Below are positions 55,790 to 64,000 of a stretch of 64,000 nt of DNA, piece after piece. Source of the stretch: Acidovorax carolinensis (GTDB taxonomy: Bacteria > Pseudomonadota > Gammaproteobacteria > Burkholderiales > Burkholderiaceae_C). Below the pieces are notes generated by a model, which was not told the origin of the DNA, did no database searches, and saw only the letters and a program-made list of their open reading frames with translations. The stretch's first letter is position 1. Every line of letters begins with the position of its first letter. The position numbers were made by a program, and so were the translations under genes. The stretch spans positions 2,411,001 through 2,475,000 of the forward strand of contig NZ_CP021361.1 of assembly GCF_002157145.1 (NCBI RefSeq), written 5' to 3'.

Positions 55790-57101
55790 AAGGGTCAGGC
55801 ACCGTGAGTCCGATGGACGTGACGCCACCGTTTGATTCCGCCACGGTCCGCCCTCCGTGCATGCGAGCGATGGCGGCCACGATGGCCAAGCCCAGTCCGT
55901 GATTGCGGGCGGCGTTCGACCGCGCTGCATCCGCCCGGTAGAAGCGGTGGAACAGGTAGGGTAGATGTTCAGTCGGAATGGTGTGACCTTGGTTCACCAC
56001 CCGTAGGGCCACCTCGTCGTCCAGCCGGTCGATCTGCACCAAGATGGTGCTGCGCTGATGCGCGTGCCGGGTTGCGTTGCCGATCAGGTTGGATAGCGCG
56101 CGCTGCAGCAGGCGCACGTCGGCCGTGCATGTGGCATCGCCGTCGATACGGACTTGAAGACCGGCTTCCTCGATGGCCGCCTCGTGCAAGTCCACCACCG
56201 CGCCCGCAACATCGGCCAGGCTGTCGACGTGTTCGCGGCGGGCCTCGGCTCCGCGGTCGGCCTGCGACAGGAAGAGCATGTCCTGCACGATCATCGACAT
56301 GCGCTGGAGGTCTTCGAGATGCGAACCCAGTACATCCCGAAGCGCGTCGGCGTCGCGTGCCTTGCGCAAAGCGATCTCGGTGCCTCCCATCAAGGTTGCT
56401 AACGGCGTGAACAGTTCATGGGCAACATCGGCATTGAATGCTTCCAATTGTTCATAGGCCTTGTGCAGACGCTTCAGCAACTCATTGACATGGGCCACCA
56501 GCGGAACCAGTTCGTCGGGTTGAGCGGAGCCATCCAGAGGCTGGTGCAGGGTATCGGCCTCCAGTGCTTGGATTTGTGCCGAAAGATCGTGTACTGGACG
56601 CAGCCCGATTTGCACCAGCGTGAATCCACCGACGGCAATCACCACTGTCCCAGCAAGCGCCGCCGTGACCAGCGTGCGGGCTAAGCGCTCAAGCACGCGA
56701 TCGTCCTCGCTGGCGTCCAGGATCAGCACCGCCTGGATGGAGGTGGTGCCGTTCGTGGCCTCGAACCGCATGTCGATCGTGCGGTGATCCATTGGAACGG
56801 CTGAACTGGCATAAAGAACACTGCCGTCGGCACCGCTCAGGATCACCATCACGTCCTGCTGGCCGACCATGGCGTCATTGAGCTTGTGCGTAAGCGTGTC
56901 GTTGTCCAACTCTCCCGCCTCGGCAATGAGATGGCTCACTTGGAGCTGCTTCTGCCGCAGCGTGTCCATCTGCCGCTCCTTGAAACTCAGTGCGGTGACG
57001 GTGTAGACGCCCAAGCAGATCAAGGCGAGTCCGGCCAGCGTAAGAAAGGCGAGCCAGCGGGCAAGCCGCCGTCCTAGTGATCCGGCAGGCCGCAGTCTCA
57101 C
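55749..57101 (-). CDS. Heavy-metal sensor histidine kinase
   Basis: 450 aa, CzcS/CusS/IrlS-like. TM1 near residues 15-35, a periplasmic sensor of about 130 aa, TM2 about 160-182, HAMP, then the H-box FNADVAHELFTPLATL, N-box (LSNLIGNATRHAH), and G-box NHGLGLAIVAAIARMHGG. A GTG start at 57101 overlaps the regulator stop (GTGA). It should phosphorylate the regulator in response to metals in the periplasm. Confidence 0.9.
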   Translation of the reverse strand: MRLRPAGSLGRRLARWLAFLTLAGLALICLGVYTVTALSFKERQMDTLRQKQLQVSHLIAEAGELDNDTLTHKLNDAMVGQQDVMVILSGADGSVLYASSAVPMDHRTIDMRFEATNGTTSIQAVLILDASEDDRVLERLARTLVTAALAGTVVIAVGGFTLVQIGLRPVHDLSAQIQALEADTLHQPLDGSAQPDELVPLVAHVNELLKRLHKAYEQLEAFNADVAHELFTPLATLMGGTEIALRKARDADALRDVLGSHLEDLQRMSMIVQDMLFLSQADRGAEARREHVDSLADVAGAVVDLHEAAIEEAGLQVRIDGDATCTADVRLLQRALSNLIGNATRHAHQRSTILVQIDRLDDEVALRVVNQGHTIPTEHLPYLFHRFYRADAARSNAARNHGLGLAIVAAIARMHGGRTVAESNGGVTSIGLTVPDPFKPSAPHPEAATR

Positions 57102-57784
57102 GGCTGACGATCTTCGAGCATGTAGCCCATGCCACGGACTGTGTGCAGCAGCGGACGCTCGAAGGGCAGGTCGAGCTTGTTCCGCAGCCGACGCACAGCA
57201 ACATCGATCACGTTCGTGCCGTAGTCGAAGTTCACGTCCCACACCTGCTCGGCGATCTCTGTGCGCGACAGTACCTCACCCTTGCGGCGCAAGAGTAGCG
57301 TCAGCAGTTGGAACTCCTTTGCCGACAGGTCGATGCGCTGGCCGGCCCGAGTAGCGCGCCGCCGCGCCAGGTCCACCTGCAAGTCCCCCAGGCACAGCAC
57401 CAGCGCATCGGGTGCGGGCGCAGTGCCAGCAACGCGGCGCAGCAGCACTTCGATGCGGGCCACCAGCTCGGAAAAGGCGAACGGCTTGACGAGGTAGTCA
57501 TCCGCTCCCGCCTTCAGTCCGCGCACGCGGTCCTCGATGCGATGGCGGGCCGTCAACATGATCACCGGCGTCTGCTTGCTCTGCCGCAGCGCGGCCAGCA
57601 AGCCGAAGCCATCGATGCCCGGCAACATGGTGTCGAGCACGATCAGGTCGTAACTGCCGTGCGAGGCCATGTGGAGGCCATCGATTCCGTTGGCAGCCAC
57701 ATCGATCGCGTAGCCTTCTTCAGAGAGCCCCTTGCGAAGATAGTCCGCGAGCTTGGCTTCGTCTTCCACGATTAGCAGCTTCAT
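57098..57784 (-). CDS. Heavy-metal response regulator (OmpR family)
   Basis: 228 aa. Receiver domain 1-115 with phospho-acceptor Asp51 (LIVLDTMLPG) and Lys101 region (KPFAFSELVARI); winged HTH 130-225 (LSAKEFQLLTLLLRRKGEVLS, VDVAVRRLRNKLD). CzcR/CopR-like. First gene of the two-gene transcript; divergent from the 57929 gene. Confidence 0.93.
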   Translation of the reverse strand: MKLLIVEDEAKLADYLRKGLSEEGYAIDVAANGIDGLHMASHGSYDLIVLDTMLPGIDGFGLLAALRQSKQTPVIMLTARHRIEDRVRGLKAGADDYLVKPFAFSELVARIEVLLRRVAGTAPAPDALVLCLGDLQVDLARRRATRAGQRIDLSAKEFQLLTLLLRRKGEVLSRTEIAEQVWDVNFDYGTNVIDVAVRRLRNKLDLPFERPLLHTVRGMGYMLEDRQP

Positions 57785-57928
57785 GCGTGCCGTTCCTTCC
57801 ACGGTCGCTCGCAACCTGTCCAAATTGTCATCTGTACGTTCTACTCCCGTTCGGTGTCGGTTCTTACATTGTGCTCATGCCTTCGGGAATATCGATTTTT
57901 TGCAAATCACGCTGGAAAGGACCATGCA

Positions 57929-58264
57929 ATGAAACTGACCCATCTTATCGCCCTGAAGGCCATCGTCCTGGCTACGGCGCTGCCCATGACGGCCCAGGCC
58001 GATTCGCTCTGGCATCCGGCGCCTACGGAGCAAGGCTTTACGTATCACTCCGATCACTTCAAGAGCACCAAGACACGCGCCCAGCTGATGGCCGAGGTCG
58101 ATGCAGCCCGCAAGGACGGTACGCTCGCGTTGATGCAGCGTGGACGGTCGGTGCCGATCAAGAGTTCCGCAGCACCGAAGACGCGCCAGCAGGTTGTCGA
58201 TGAGATGCGTAGCGAAGCACCGGAAGCACAGCGTGCGCGACTGGAACTGTATTCCGGCGGTTGA
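57929..58264 (+). CDS. DUF4148 protein
   Basis: 111 aa, signal peptide residues 1-24 (ends TAQA). Mature part: HPAPTEQGFTYHSDHFKSTKTRAQLMAEV, then KTRQQVVDEMRSEAPEAQRARLELYSGG. It is divergent from the response regulator and probably part of its regulon. No repeat unit here. Confidence 0.88.
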   Translation: MKLTHLIALKAIVLATALPMTAQADSLWHPAPTEQGFTYHSDHFKSTKTRAQLMAEVDAARKDGTLALMQRGRSVPIKSSAAPKTRQQVVDEMRSEAPEAQRARLELYSGG

Positions 58265-58416
58265 CACTGCTGACACCCGCGCACTCTGCCAGAGTTTGTT
58301 TCCATGCCGCCTCGCCTCATCAAAGCGAGCAGCACCTCGCTGGGCATTGAGGTGGCCGGAGAGACACCCCCTCATCGTTGCTCCTGGACTGACATTGCTA
58401 CTGCTACACTTTCTCC

Positions 58417-58788
58417 ATGCGCCGCTGGCTCGCCATACTTCTGCTCGTACTACTGCCTACCCAGGCAACCTGGGCGGCGGTGGCTGGCTATTGCGTGCAC
58501 AAGCTAGGCTCCGCGGTGAGCCATCTCGGACACCATGACCATGCTGCGCACGGCCATGCTTCCACGCTCCTCGATGAATCGGATACGACGGTTTCCAGCA
58601 GCGATGCCACGCTCGGCGTGAGTCATGACTGCGGGCACTGCCACGGGCAATACGCTGGCATGCTGCTCCGTGTCGAGTCACTGCGATTCGAACAAATACC
58701 CAGTCCATCCATCGCGGTCAACGATGAGCCATGTACTGCGTACCACTCCCTTAGACCCGAGCGCCCCAAGTGGTCTCACCTTGCCTGA
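58417..58788 (+). CDS. czcI: CzcI-like periplasmic metal-responsive protein
   Basis: 123 aa with a signal peptide (1-20) and many His/Cys residues: HHDHAAHGHAS, then DCGHCHGQY. CzcI homologues begin RND metal-efflux operons and are thought to modulate their induction. Starts the czc group. Confidence 0.88.
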   Translation: MRRWLAILLLVLLPTQATWAAVAGYCVHKLGSAVSHLGHHDHAAHGHASTLLDESDTTVSSSDATLGVSHDCGHCHGQYAGMLLRVESLRFEQIPSPSIAVNDEPCTAYHSLRPERPKWSHLA

Positions 58789-58925
58789 TCGGCGAGGCGG
58801 GGTCTTCCTTTTCTGATTCCCGTTCGCGTCCGAACGCCTGCTGACGTGGGCGTTCAGATGTGGCGCGGCCGTATGGTCGCTATTCGCCGGTCTCCCGTGT
58901 ATCCCCCTCAACACTGGAGCATCGG

Positions 58926-60179
58926 ATGTATCCGAAGACAAAAACATCAATCCGTCTGCGGCAAGCCGTACTTGCCGCTTTCTTGGCCGGCGTGAACGCC
59001 GGCGTATATGCCCAACCGGAAGCGCTCCCAGCCAACCTGAAGGACGTCTTCGACGCAGCCTGGGCGCGGCAGCCCGAATCGCAGGCGCTGCTGATGCGCC
59101 GTGATGCCGTCCAAGCGCAGCGGCGTGCGGCGGCGGCATGGACGCCCGAGCCACCCGCGCTCGAAATCAGTAACAAGACGGACCGGCTTACGCGCAACGA
59201 CGGTGCCCGTGAGCTAGAGGCCGGCATCGCCATCCCTCTGTGGCTGCCAGGTGAGCGAAGCAACAGCGGTGCACTGGCAGATGCGCAGACTGCGGCCGTG
59301 GAGAGCCGTGTGGAAGCGGCGCGACTGCGACTCGCCGCCACGGTACGTGAGGCCTGGTGGAATTGGGAACGCACGCGCATCGACGCCGACATCGCACGTG
59401 GGCAACTGGACAATGCTCGCCGCATCGCCACCGACGTTGCGCGGCGCGCCAAGGCCGGCGACCTGGCGCAGGCCGACCAACACCAGGCCGACGGTGCTGT
59501 GGCCGCAGCCGAAGCGGCCGTGGCGCAGGCCGAGGCAGGAGCGACGACGGCGCAGCAGCAATTGAAGGCGCTGACCGGCAGTGTTGCCCTCGCTGCGCCT
59601 ACGGGTACATCGCCTGCCGAGGTTGAACCCACCTCGTCAGACATGCCAATACACCCTGCACTCAACGAGTTGCAAGACCGTGCCGCCGTGGCCGAGCGCA
59701 CCGCGGCCCTGGCCGCCAAGCAGTCGCGGGCGAACCCGGAGTTGACACTGTCCACCACGCGGGAACGTGGGGCATTCGGCGAGCGCTACGACCAAGCCAT
59801 CACGGTGGGCATTCGAATTCCGTTCGGCGCAGGCCCTCGCCACGACAGCCGCGTGGCGGCTGCTCGGGCCGATGCTGTGGAAGCACAGGCCCAATTCGCG
59901 CTGGATCGTGCGCGGTTGCAGTCGGAGAGGGAGGCCGCAGAGGTCCGGGTCAATGCGGCACGCACGCAGCTTGCAGCCGCGGAACGCCGCGCCACCTTGG
60001 CTCGTGAGACGCGCGGATTCTTCGACAAATCCTTCCGCCTGGGCGAGACCGATCTTCCGACACGGCTGCGCATCGAAGCCGAAGCCACCGAGGCCGAACG
60101 GCAGGCGGCGCGCAGCCGCATAGAGCTGGCCTCGGCGATTTCCACATGGCGCCAGGCACTGGGCCTGCTGCCGCAGTGA
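58926..60179 (+). CDS. czcC: RND efflux outer-membrane protein CzcC
   Basis: 417 aa, TolC-like outer membrane factor. Signal peptide residues 1-30 (ends GVYAQ), then two OEP repeats rich in long coiled-coil helices (AARLRLAATVREAWWNWERTR). Forms the exit duct for CzcAB. ATG at 58926 gives MYPKTKTS; the longer frame from 58860 adds nothing signal-like. Confidence 0.92.
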   Translation: MYPKTKTSIRLRQAVLAAFLAGVNAGVYAQPEALPANLKDVFDAAWARQPESQALLMRRDAVQAQRRAAAAWTPEPPALEISNKTDRLTRNDGARELEAGIAIPLWLPGERSNSGALADAQTAAVESRVEAARLRLAATVREAWWNWERTRIDADIARGQLDNARRIATDVARRAKAGDLAQADQHQADGAVAAAEAAVAQAEAGATTAQQQLKALTGSVALAAPTGTSPAEVEPTSSDMPIHPALNELQDRAAVAERTAALAAKQSRANPELTLSTTRERGAFGERYDQAITVGIRIPFGAGPRHDSRVAAARADAVEAQAQFALDRARLQSEREAAEVRVNAARTQLAAAERRATLARETRGFFDKSFRLGETDLPTRLRIEAEATEAERQAARSRIELASAISTWRQALGLLPQ

Positions 60180-60184
60180 ACGGC

Positions 60185-60240
60185 AGGATATGAGTGAAAT
60201 TGGCACCCAGAGCTTATCCATCAATCGTAAACAGCTATTA
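60185..60240. repeat. Degenerate hairpin repeat in the czc operon
   Basis: GTGAAATTGG, AGAGCTTATCCATCAA and CAGCTATTA resemble, block by block, the chromosomal repeats at 18296 and 19293, though the hairpin arms are no longer paired. It lies between czcC and the next gene. Confidence 0.4.
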
Positions 60241-60284
60241 ATAACGCAGCACATCCATCTGGAATCCCATCTGGAACCTTCACC

Positions 60285-60839
60285 ATGAAACTTTCTCCCC
60301 TACTGGCGGTGCTCAGCATCGCCACGGCCCTTCTCCTGTCTCCGCTGGCGCGCGCTAGCGAAGGCCATGACCACGGCGACGCGACCCCGGCCACTACTGG
60401 CCCCGCGCTCCCACGGTTCATCGCCGTCTCCGACATCTTCGAACTTGTCGGCGTGCTCAACGGCAAGCACATCACCCTCTATCTTGACCGTACCGCTGAC
60501 AACACCCCGGTGACAGACGCCCAGATCGAACTCGAAGTTGCCGGTGAAAAGTTCAAGGCCGAGAAGCACGAAGATGTTTACGAGGTCGTTCTGACGGCTG
60601 AGCCTGGGCCTGGGGTACTGCCGATCACCGCAACGGTCGCCGCAGGCAATGAGGTGGACTTGCTCGCCGGCGAACTCGATCACCACGAAGAAGCGCATAC
60701 CGATGCTGCCGGGCCTTCCAAGCCTTGGACACCTTATGCGGCCTGGGCCATTGGCATAGTGGCCGCGCTTGCGGCCCTGTTCACCATTGGCCGCCGCATG
60801 GTGTCCTCCCGTCAACGCCATGCTGGAGATGCCGCATGA
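60285..60839 (+). CDS. Unassigned membrane protein in the czc operon
   Basis: 184 aa. Signal peptide residues 1-24, then SEGHDHGDA, a beta-rich periplasmic domain (residues 40-130, VGVLNGKHITLYLDRTADNTPVTD), a His patch (DHHEEAHTD), and one C-terminal helix (AWAIGIVAALAALFTIG). Its GHDHGDA motif is the same as at the CzcB N-terminus. The stop overlaps the czcB start (ATGA). Probable accessory metal-binding or adaptor-stabilising part. Confidence 0.75.
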   Translation: MKLSPLLAVLSIATALLLSPLARASEGHDHGDATPATTGPALPRFIAVSDIFELVGVLNGKHITLYLDRTADNTPVTDAQIELEVAGEKFKAEKHEDVYEVVLTAEPGPGVLPITATVAAGNEVDLLAGELDHHEEAHTDAAGPSKPWTPYAAWAIGIVAALAALFTIGRRMVSSRQRHAGDAA

Positions 60840-61948
60840 CCTCGAAACGCATTTTTCTTGCCATAGCCATCGCTCTGTCGCTGGGTGCAGCCACTCCAGC
60901 TTTCGCCGGCGAAGGCCATGATCATGGCGACGCAGCCGCCGCGCCGAACGCCAATGGCCCACAACGCTTACCTGATGGCAGCGTGTTTCTGCCCAAGCCC
61001 GCGCAGCGGCAACTCGGCGTGCGCACCTTGCTCACCGAAGAGGCCGAGTTGCCGCGCTCGTTCGAGCTGAATGGCAAGGTGGTGATGGACCCCAACGCAG
61101 GGGGCAAGGTACAGCCACTGAATGCGGGCCGCATCGAACCGGGGCCACGAGGTCTGCCAAATCCCGGACAGGCGGTGCGCAAAGGGGAAGTGCTGGCCTA
61201 TGTCGTGCCCTCGGCCGCGCCGATCGAGCGATCGAACCAGGCCGCGCAACTGGCCGAGCTGCGCGCAGCCAAGAGCCTGGCGGACAAGCGCGTCGCGCGC
61301 TTGCAGGAGCTGGCCGACACCGTGCCGCGCAAGGACATCGAGGCGGCCGAGAGCGAGGCACGCAGCCTGACCGAGCGCATCGCTGCTGTGGGTGGGGGAC
61401 TTGCGACCCGCGAGGTGCTGATTGCGCCCGTCTCGGGCGTGATTGCCTCCGCCAACGCGGTGGCGGGCCAAGTAGTCGATTCCCGCGAACTCATCTTCGA
61501 AGTCATCGATCCGGCGCGGCTGCGCATCGAGGCGCTCGCCTTCGATGCGGCGATCAGCTCGGATGTCGGTAGCGCCACGCTCGCCGTCGGCAAGGAGCGC
61601 GTGCCGTTGACTTTCGTCGGTGCGGCGCACAGTCTGCGCGAACAGGCATTGCCGTTGGCCTTCCGCGCTGAAGCTGCCGCGCTGTCGGCGCTGGCGGTAG
61701 GCCAACCGGTGCGCGTCTTCGTGCAGAGCAAGAGCAAGGTAAAAGGCATCGCCGTGCCGTTGGCCTCGCTGATGAAGAACCCGGCGAATCAGAGCATTGT
61801 CTGGGTGAAGACCGCGCCTGAGCGATTCGAGCCCCGCACCGTCACGGCCGAGCCGCTGGACGGTGTGAACGTGGCGATCACGTCGGGCCTGAAGGCCGGC
61901 GACCGCGTGGCCACGCAGGGGGCCACACTGATCAACCAGGTGCGCTGA
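60836..61948 (+). CDS. czcB: RND efflux periplasmic adaptor CzcB
   Basis: 370 aa, HlyD-like membrane fusion protein. Signal peptide residues 1-23, His-rich start (EGHDHGDAAAA), lipoyl/barrel-sandwich halves either side of a short alpha-hairpin (AELRAAKSLADKRVARLQEL), then a beta-barrel. Links CzcA to CzcC. Has translation coupling with the gene before it, and czcA follows 9 bp later. Confidence 0.93.
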   Translation: MTSKRIFLAIAIALSLGAATPAFAGEGHDHGDAAAAPNANGPQRLPDGSVFLPKPAQRQLGVRTLLTEEAELPRSFELNGKVVMDPNAGGKVQPLNAGRIEPGPRGLPNPGQAVRKGEVLAYVVPSAAPIERSNQAAQLAELRAAKSLADKRVARLQELADTVPRKDIEAAESEARSLTERIAAVGGGLATREVLIAPVSGVIASANAVAGQVVDSRELIFEVIDPARLRIEALAFDAAISSDVGSATLAVGKERVPLTFVGAAHSLREQALPLAFRAEAAALSALAVGQPVRVFVQSKSKVKGIAVPLASLMKNPANQSIVWVKTAPERFEPRTVTAEPLDGVNVAITSGLKAGDRVATQGATLINQVR

Positions 61949-61957
61949 GGAGTCCGC

Positions 61958-64000
61958 ATGTTCAAGTGGCTTCTCGACAACAGCCTGGCCAACCGGATGC
62001 TGGTGATCATCGCCAGCGTCGTGCTGATGGCCTATGGCGCCTTCACGCTGTCCCAAACGCCGGTGGACGTGTTCCCGGACCTCAACAAGCCCACGGTCAC
62101 GATCATGACCGAGGCCGGCGGCATGGCCGCCGAGGAGGTGGAGCAGCTCATCACCTTCCCGCTGGAGACGACGATGAACGGGCTGCCCGGCGTCGAGTCG
62201 GTGCGTTCGACCTCGTCGGCTGGCCTGTCTTTCCTCTACGTCACGTTCAACTGGAGCACGGACATCTTCCGCGCGCGGCAGCTCGTCTCAGAGCGACTGT
62301 CGGCCATGGAGGAAGGCCTCGCCGAAGGCGTCGTGCCGCGCATGGGTCCGATCAGCTCGGTCATGGGCGAGATCATGCAGATCGCGATTCCCGTCGATCC
62401 GCAGAAGATCAGCCCGATGGCGGTGCGCGAGTACGCCGACTGGGTACTGCGTCCCCGACTGCTGTCGGTGCCGGGCGTGGCGCAGGTGATCCCGATCGGC
62501 GGCGAGGTACGGCAGTTCCAGGTACAGCCGAACACGGCCCGCATGGCCGAGCTCGGCATCACGCACGATCAGCTCGAAGCGGCGCTCAAGGGCTTTTCTG
62601 CCAACACCTCGGGTGGATTTCTGGAGTTGAACGGCCGGGAGTACCTGATCCGCAACCTCGGGCGCACCTCACGCCTGGATGATCTAAAGAACCTTGCGCT
62701 CACCGCCAGCCAGGGTCAGCCCATCCTGTTGCGCCAGATCGCCGAGGTGACCTTTGCCGCTGCCATCAAGCGTGGCGATGCCGGCTTCGAGGGCAAGCCG
62801 GCCGTGATTTTGGGCATCCAGAAGCAGCCCACCGCCGACACGATCGCCCTGACCAACGCCATCGAGGACGCGCTGACCGGGTTGAAGGCCTCGCTGCCCG
62901 CAGGCATGGAAGCGCCTCGCGTTACCTTTCGCCAGGCAAGCTTCATCGAAGCATCGATCACCACGCTTCAAGGCAAGCTGATCGGCGCGTCGGTCTTCGT
63001 CGCGGCTATCCTGTTCTTCTTCCTTGGCACACTGCGACCGACGGTCATCGCGCTGACCGCGATCCCCGTTTCGATCTTCATCACCGCCCTGGTCTTCCGC
63101 TATTTCGGCCTATCGATCAACACGATGACGCTCGGTGGCCTGGCCATCGCGATCGGCGGGCTGGTGGACGATGCCGTGGTCGGTGTGGAGAACGTGCTGC
63201 GCCGGCTGAAGGAAGACCGCGCGAAACACCCCGACAAGCGGCTACACCCGCTCGAAGTTGTGAGCCGCGCGACGATGGAAGTGCGCTCGGCCATCCTCTA
63301 TGCCACGGTGATCATCGTGCTGGTCTTCATCCCTCTGTTCGCGCTGCCGGGGCTGGAAGGCAAGCTGTTCGTGCCGCTGGGCATCGCCTTCATCGTCTCG
63401 ACGCTGGCCTCGCTGGTGGTGTCGGTGACGATCACGCCGGTGCTGAGCTTCTTCCTGCTGCCACGTATGAAGAACCTCGACCACGGCGACACCAAGGTGC
63501 TCGCCTGGCTGAAGGCGCGCTACCGCAACGGCCTGGAGACCGTGCTGGAACGGCCCAAAGCCGCGATCGTCGCGGCGGGTATCGCGGTCGTGGCGGCCAC
63601 GGCTGCGGTGCCTTTCTTCCCGACGACCTTTCTGCCGCCCTTCAACGAAGGCACGCTGCTGATCGGCCTGCGACTGAACCCCGGCGTCACCCTATCCGAA
63701 AGCTCCGCGGTGGCGCGCCAGGCCGAGGTGCTGGTGAGCCAGGTGCCCGAGGTCACGCACGTCGGGCGGCGTAGTGGCCGCGCCGAACTGGACGAACATG
63801 CCGAGGGCGTGCATGTGAGCGAACTCGATGTCGGCCTGAAATCGACCGCCGAGCTGACGCGAAGCATGGACGAGGTTCGGGCCGACATTCGCGCGCGCCT
63901 GTCCAACCTGCCGGCTGCCATCGAGATCGGGCAACCTATTTCGCACCGCATCGATCACATGCTCTCGGGTGTGCGCTCGCAGATCGCGATCAAGATCTTC
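61958..64000 (+). CDS. czcA: Heavy-metal RND efflux pump CzcA/CusA (3' end cut)
   Basis: Reads open to the window end: 681 codons of an expected 1,030-1,060. It starts MFKWLLDNSLANRM, has TM1, porter subdomains (NLGRTSRLDDL), and the TM4 motif GGLAIAIGGLVDDAVVGVEN near residues 395-410 with the two proton-relay Asp residues side by side. This HME-RND form with LVDD differs from Ralstonia CzcA (LIVDGAV), so metal choice (Zn/Cd/Co or Cu/Ag) is not certain. No frame break seen. Confidence 0.93.
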   Translation, partial: MFKWLLDNSLANRMLVIIASVVLMAYGAFTLSQTPVDVFPDLNKPTVTIMTEAGGMAAEEVEQLITFPLETTMNGLPGVESVRSTSSAGLSFLYVTFNWSTDIFRARQLVSERLSAMEEGLAEGVVPRMGPISSVMGEIMQIAIPVDPQKISPMAVREYADWVLRPRLLSVPGVAQVIPIGGEVRQFQVQPNTARMAELGITHDQLEAALKGFSANTSGGFLELNGREYLIRNLGRTSRLDDLKNLALTASQGQPILLRQIAEVTFAAAIKRGDAGFEGKPAVILGIQKQPTADTIALTNAIEDALTGLKASLPAGMEAPRVTFRQASFIEASITTLQGKLIGASVFVAAILFFFLGTLRPTVIALTAIPVSIFITALVFRYFGLSINTMTLGGLAIAIGGLVDDAVVGVENVLRRLKEDRAKHPDKRLHPLEVVSRATMEVRSAILYATVIIVLVFIPLFALPGLEGKLFVPLGIAFIVSTLASLVVSVTITPVLSFFLLPRMKNLDHGDTKVLAWLKARYRNGLETVLERPKAAIVAAGIAVVAATAAVPFFPTTFLPPFNEGTLLIGLRLNPGVTLSESSAVARQAEVLVSQVPEVTHVGRRSGRAELDEHAEGVHVSELDVGLKSTAELTRSMDEVRADIRARLSNLPAAIEIGQPISHRIDHMLSGVRSQIAIKIF

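Overview
The window looks like chromosome from a GC-rich betaproteobacterium of the order Burkholderiales, most likely a Comamonadaceae member (Acidovorax/Comamonas/Delftia-like). The evidence is the gene content (yejABEF, fabI beside yejA, the decarboxylase, nfeD-qmcA) and two dispersed hairpin-repeat families of a kind I associate with comamonads. The genus is an inference; no rRNA or species marker is present.

Bases 1-26,400 are ordinary chromosome. In order: a methyl-accepting chemotaxis protein, a small unknown gene, an RNB exoribonuclease and an MFS permease (all minus); a methyltransferase and a P-type cation ATPase that is broken by frameshifts and by two copies of a hairpin repeat (plus); a CDF metal transporter, an EamA transporter with a histidine-rich tail and the yejABEF peptide importer (minus); fabI and a periplasmic Lig E-type DNA ligase (plus); an Orn/Lys/Arg decarboxylase (minus); nfeD-qmcA and tRNA-Ser(GGA) (plus). 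After the tRNA lies a small foreign-looking patch: an IS256-family element that split a short ORF, an unrecognised 388-codon gene, and the 3' end of another gene.

From about 26.4-26.6 kb to the end of the window is the left and central part of an integrative and conjugative element (ICE) with the Tn4371-family gene order: integrase, YhcG-like nuclease, RadC, DUF2958, DUF932 and ParB proteins, DUF736, an XRE regulator, DUF2285, an AlpA-like HTH protein, RepA, ParA, a small partner protein, DUF2840, TraF and a VirD2-type relaxase. The traG and trb mating-pore genes expected later in this family are not reached. Three 17-bp iterons, an inverted repeat and an A+T-rich track between repA and parA look like a replication origin.

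Cargo sits in three places. (1) An eight-gene arsenic operon, arsR-arsI-arsC-arsD-arsA-acr3-arsC-arsH, lies between radC and the first DUF2958 gene, and its block is bracketed by two copies of one noncoding leader. (2) A mercury transport module, merR / merT-merP plus a cysteine-rich protein, has a textbook MerR operator but no merA. (3) Beyond the relaxase is a divalent-metal island: a DUF4148 protein, gene debris, cadR/cadA, a two-component system, a second DUF4148 protein, then czcI, czcC, an unassigned membrane protein, czcB and czcA (cut by the window end). Together the cargo should export or detoxify As(III)/As(V), organoarsenicals, Cd/Zn/Pb and possibly Co or Cu, all carried on a self-transmissible element.
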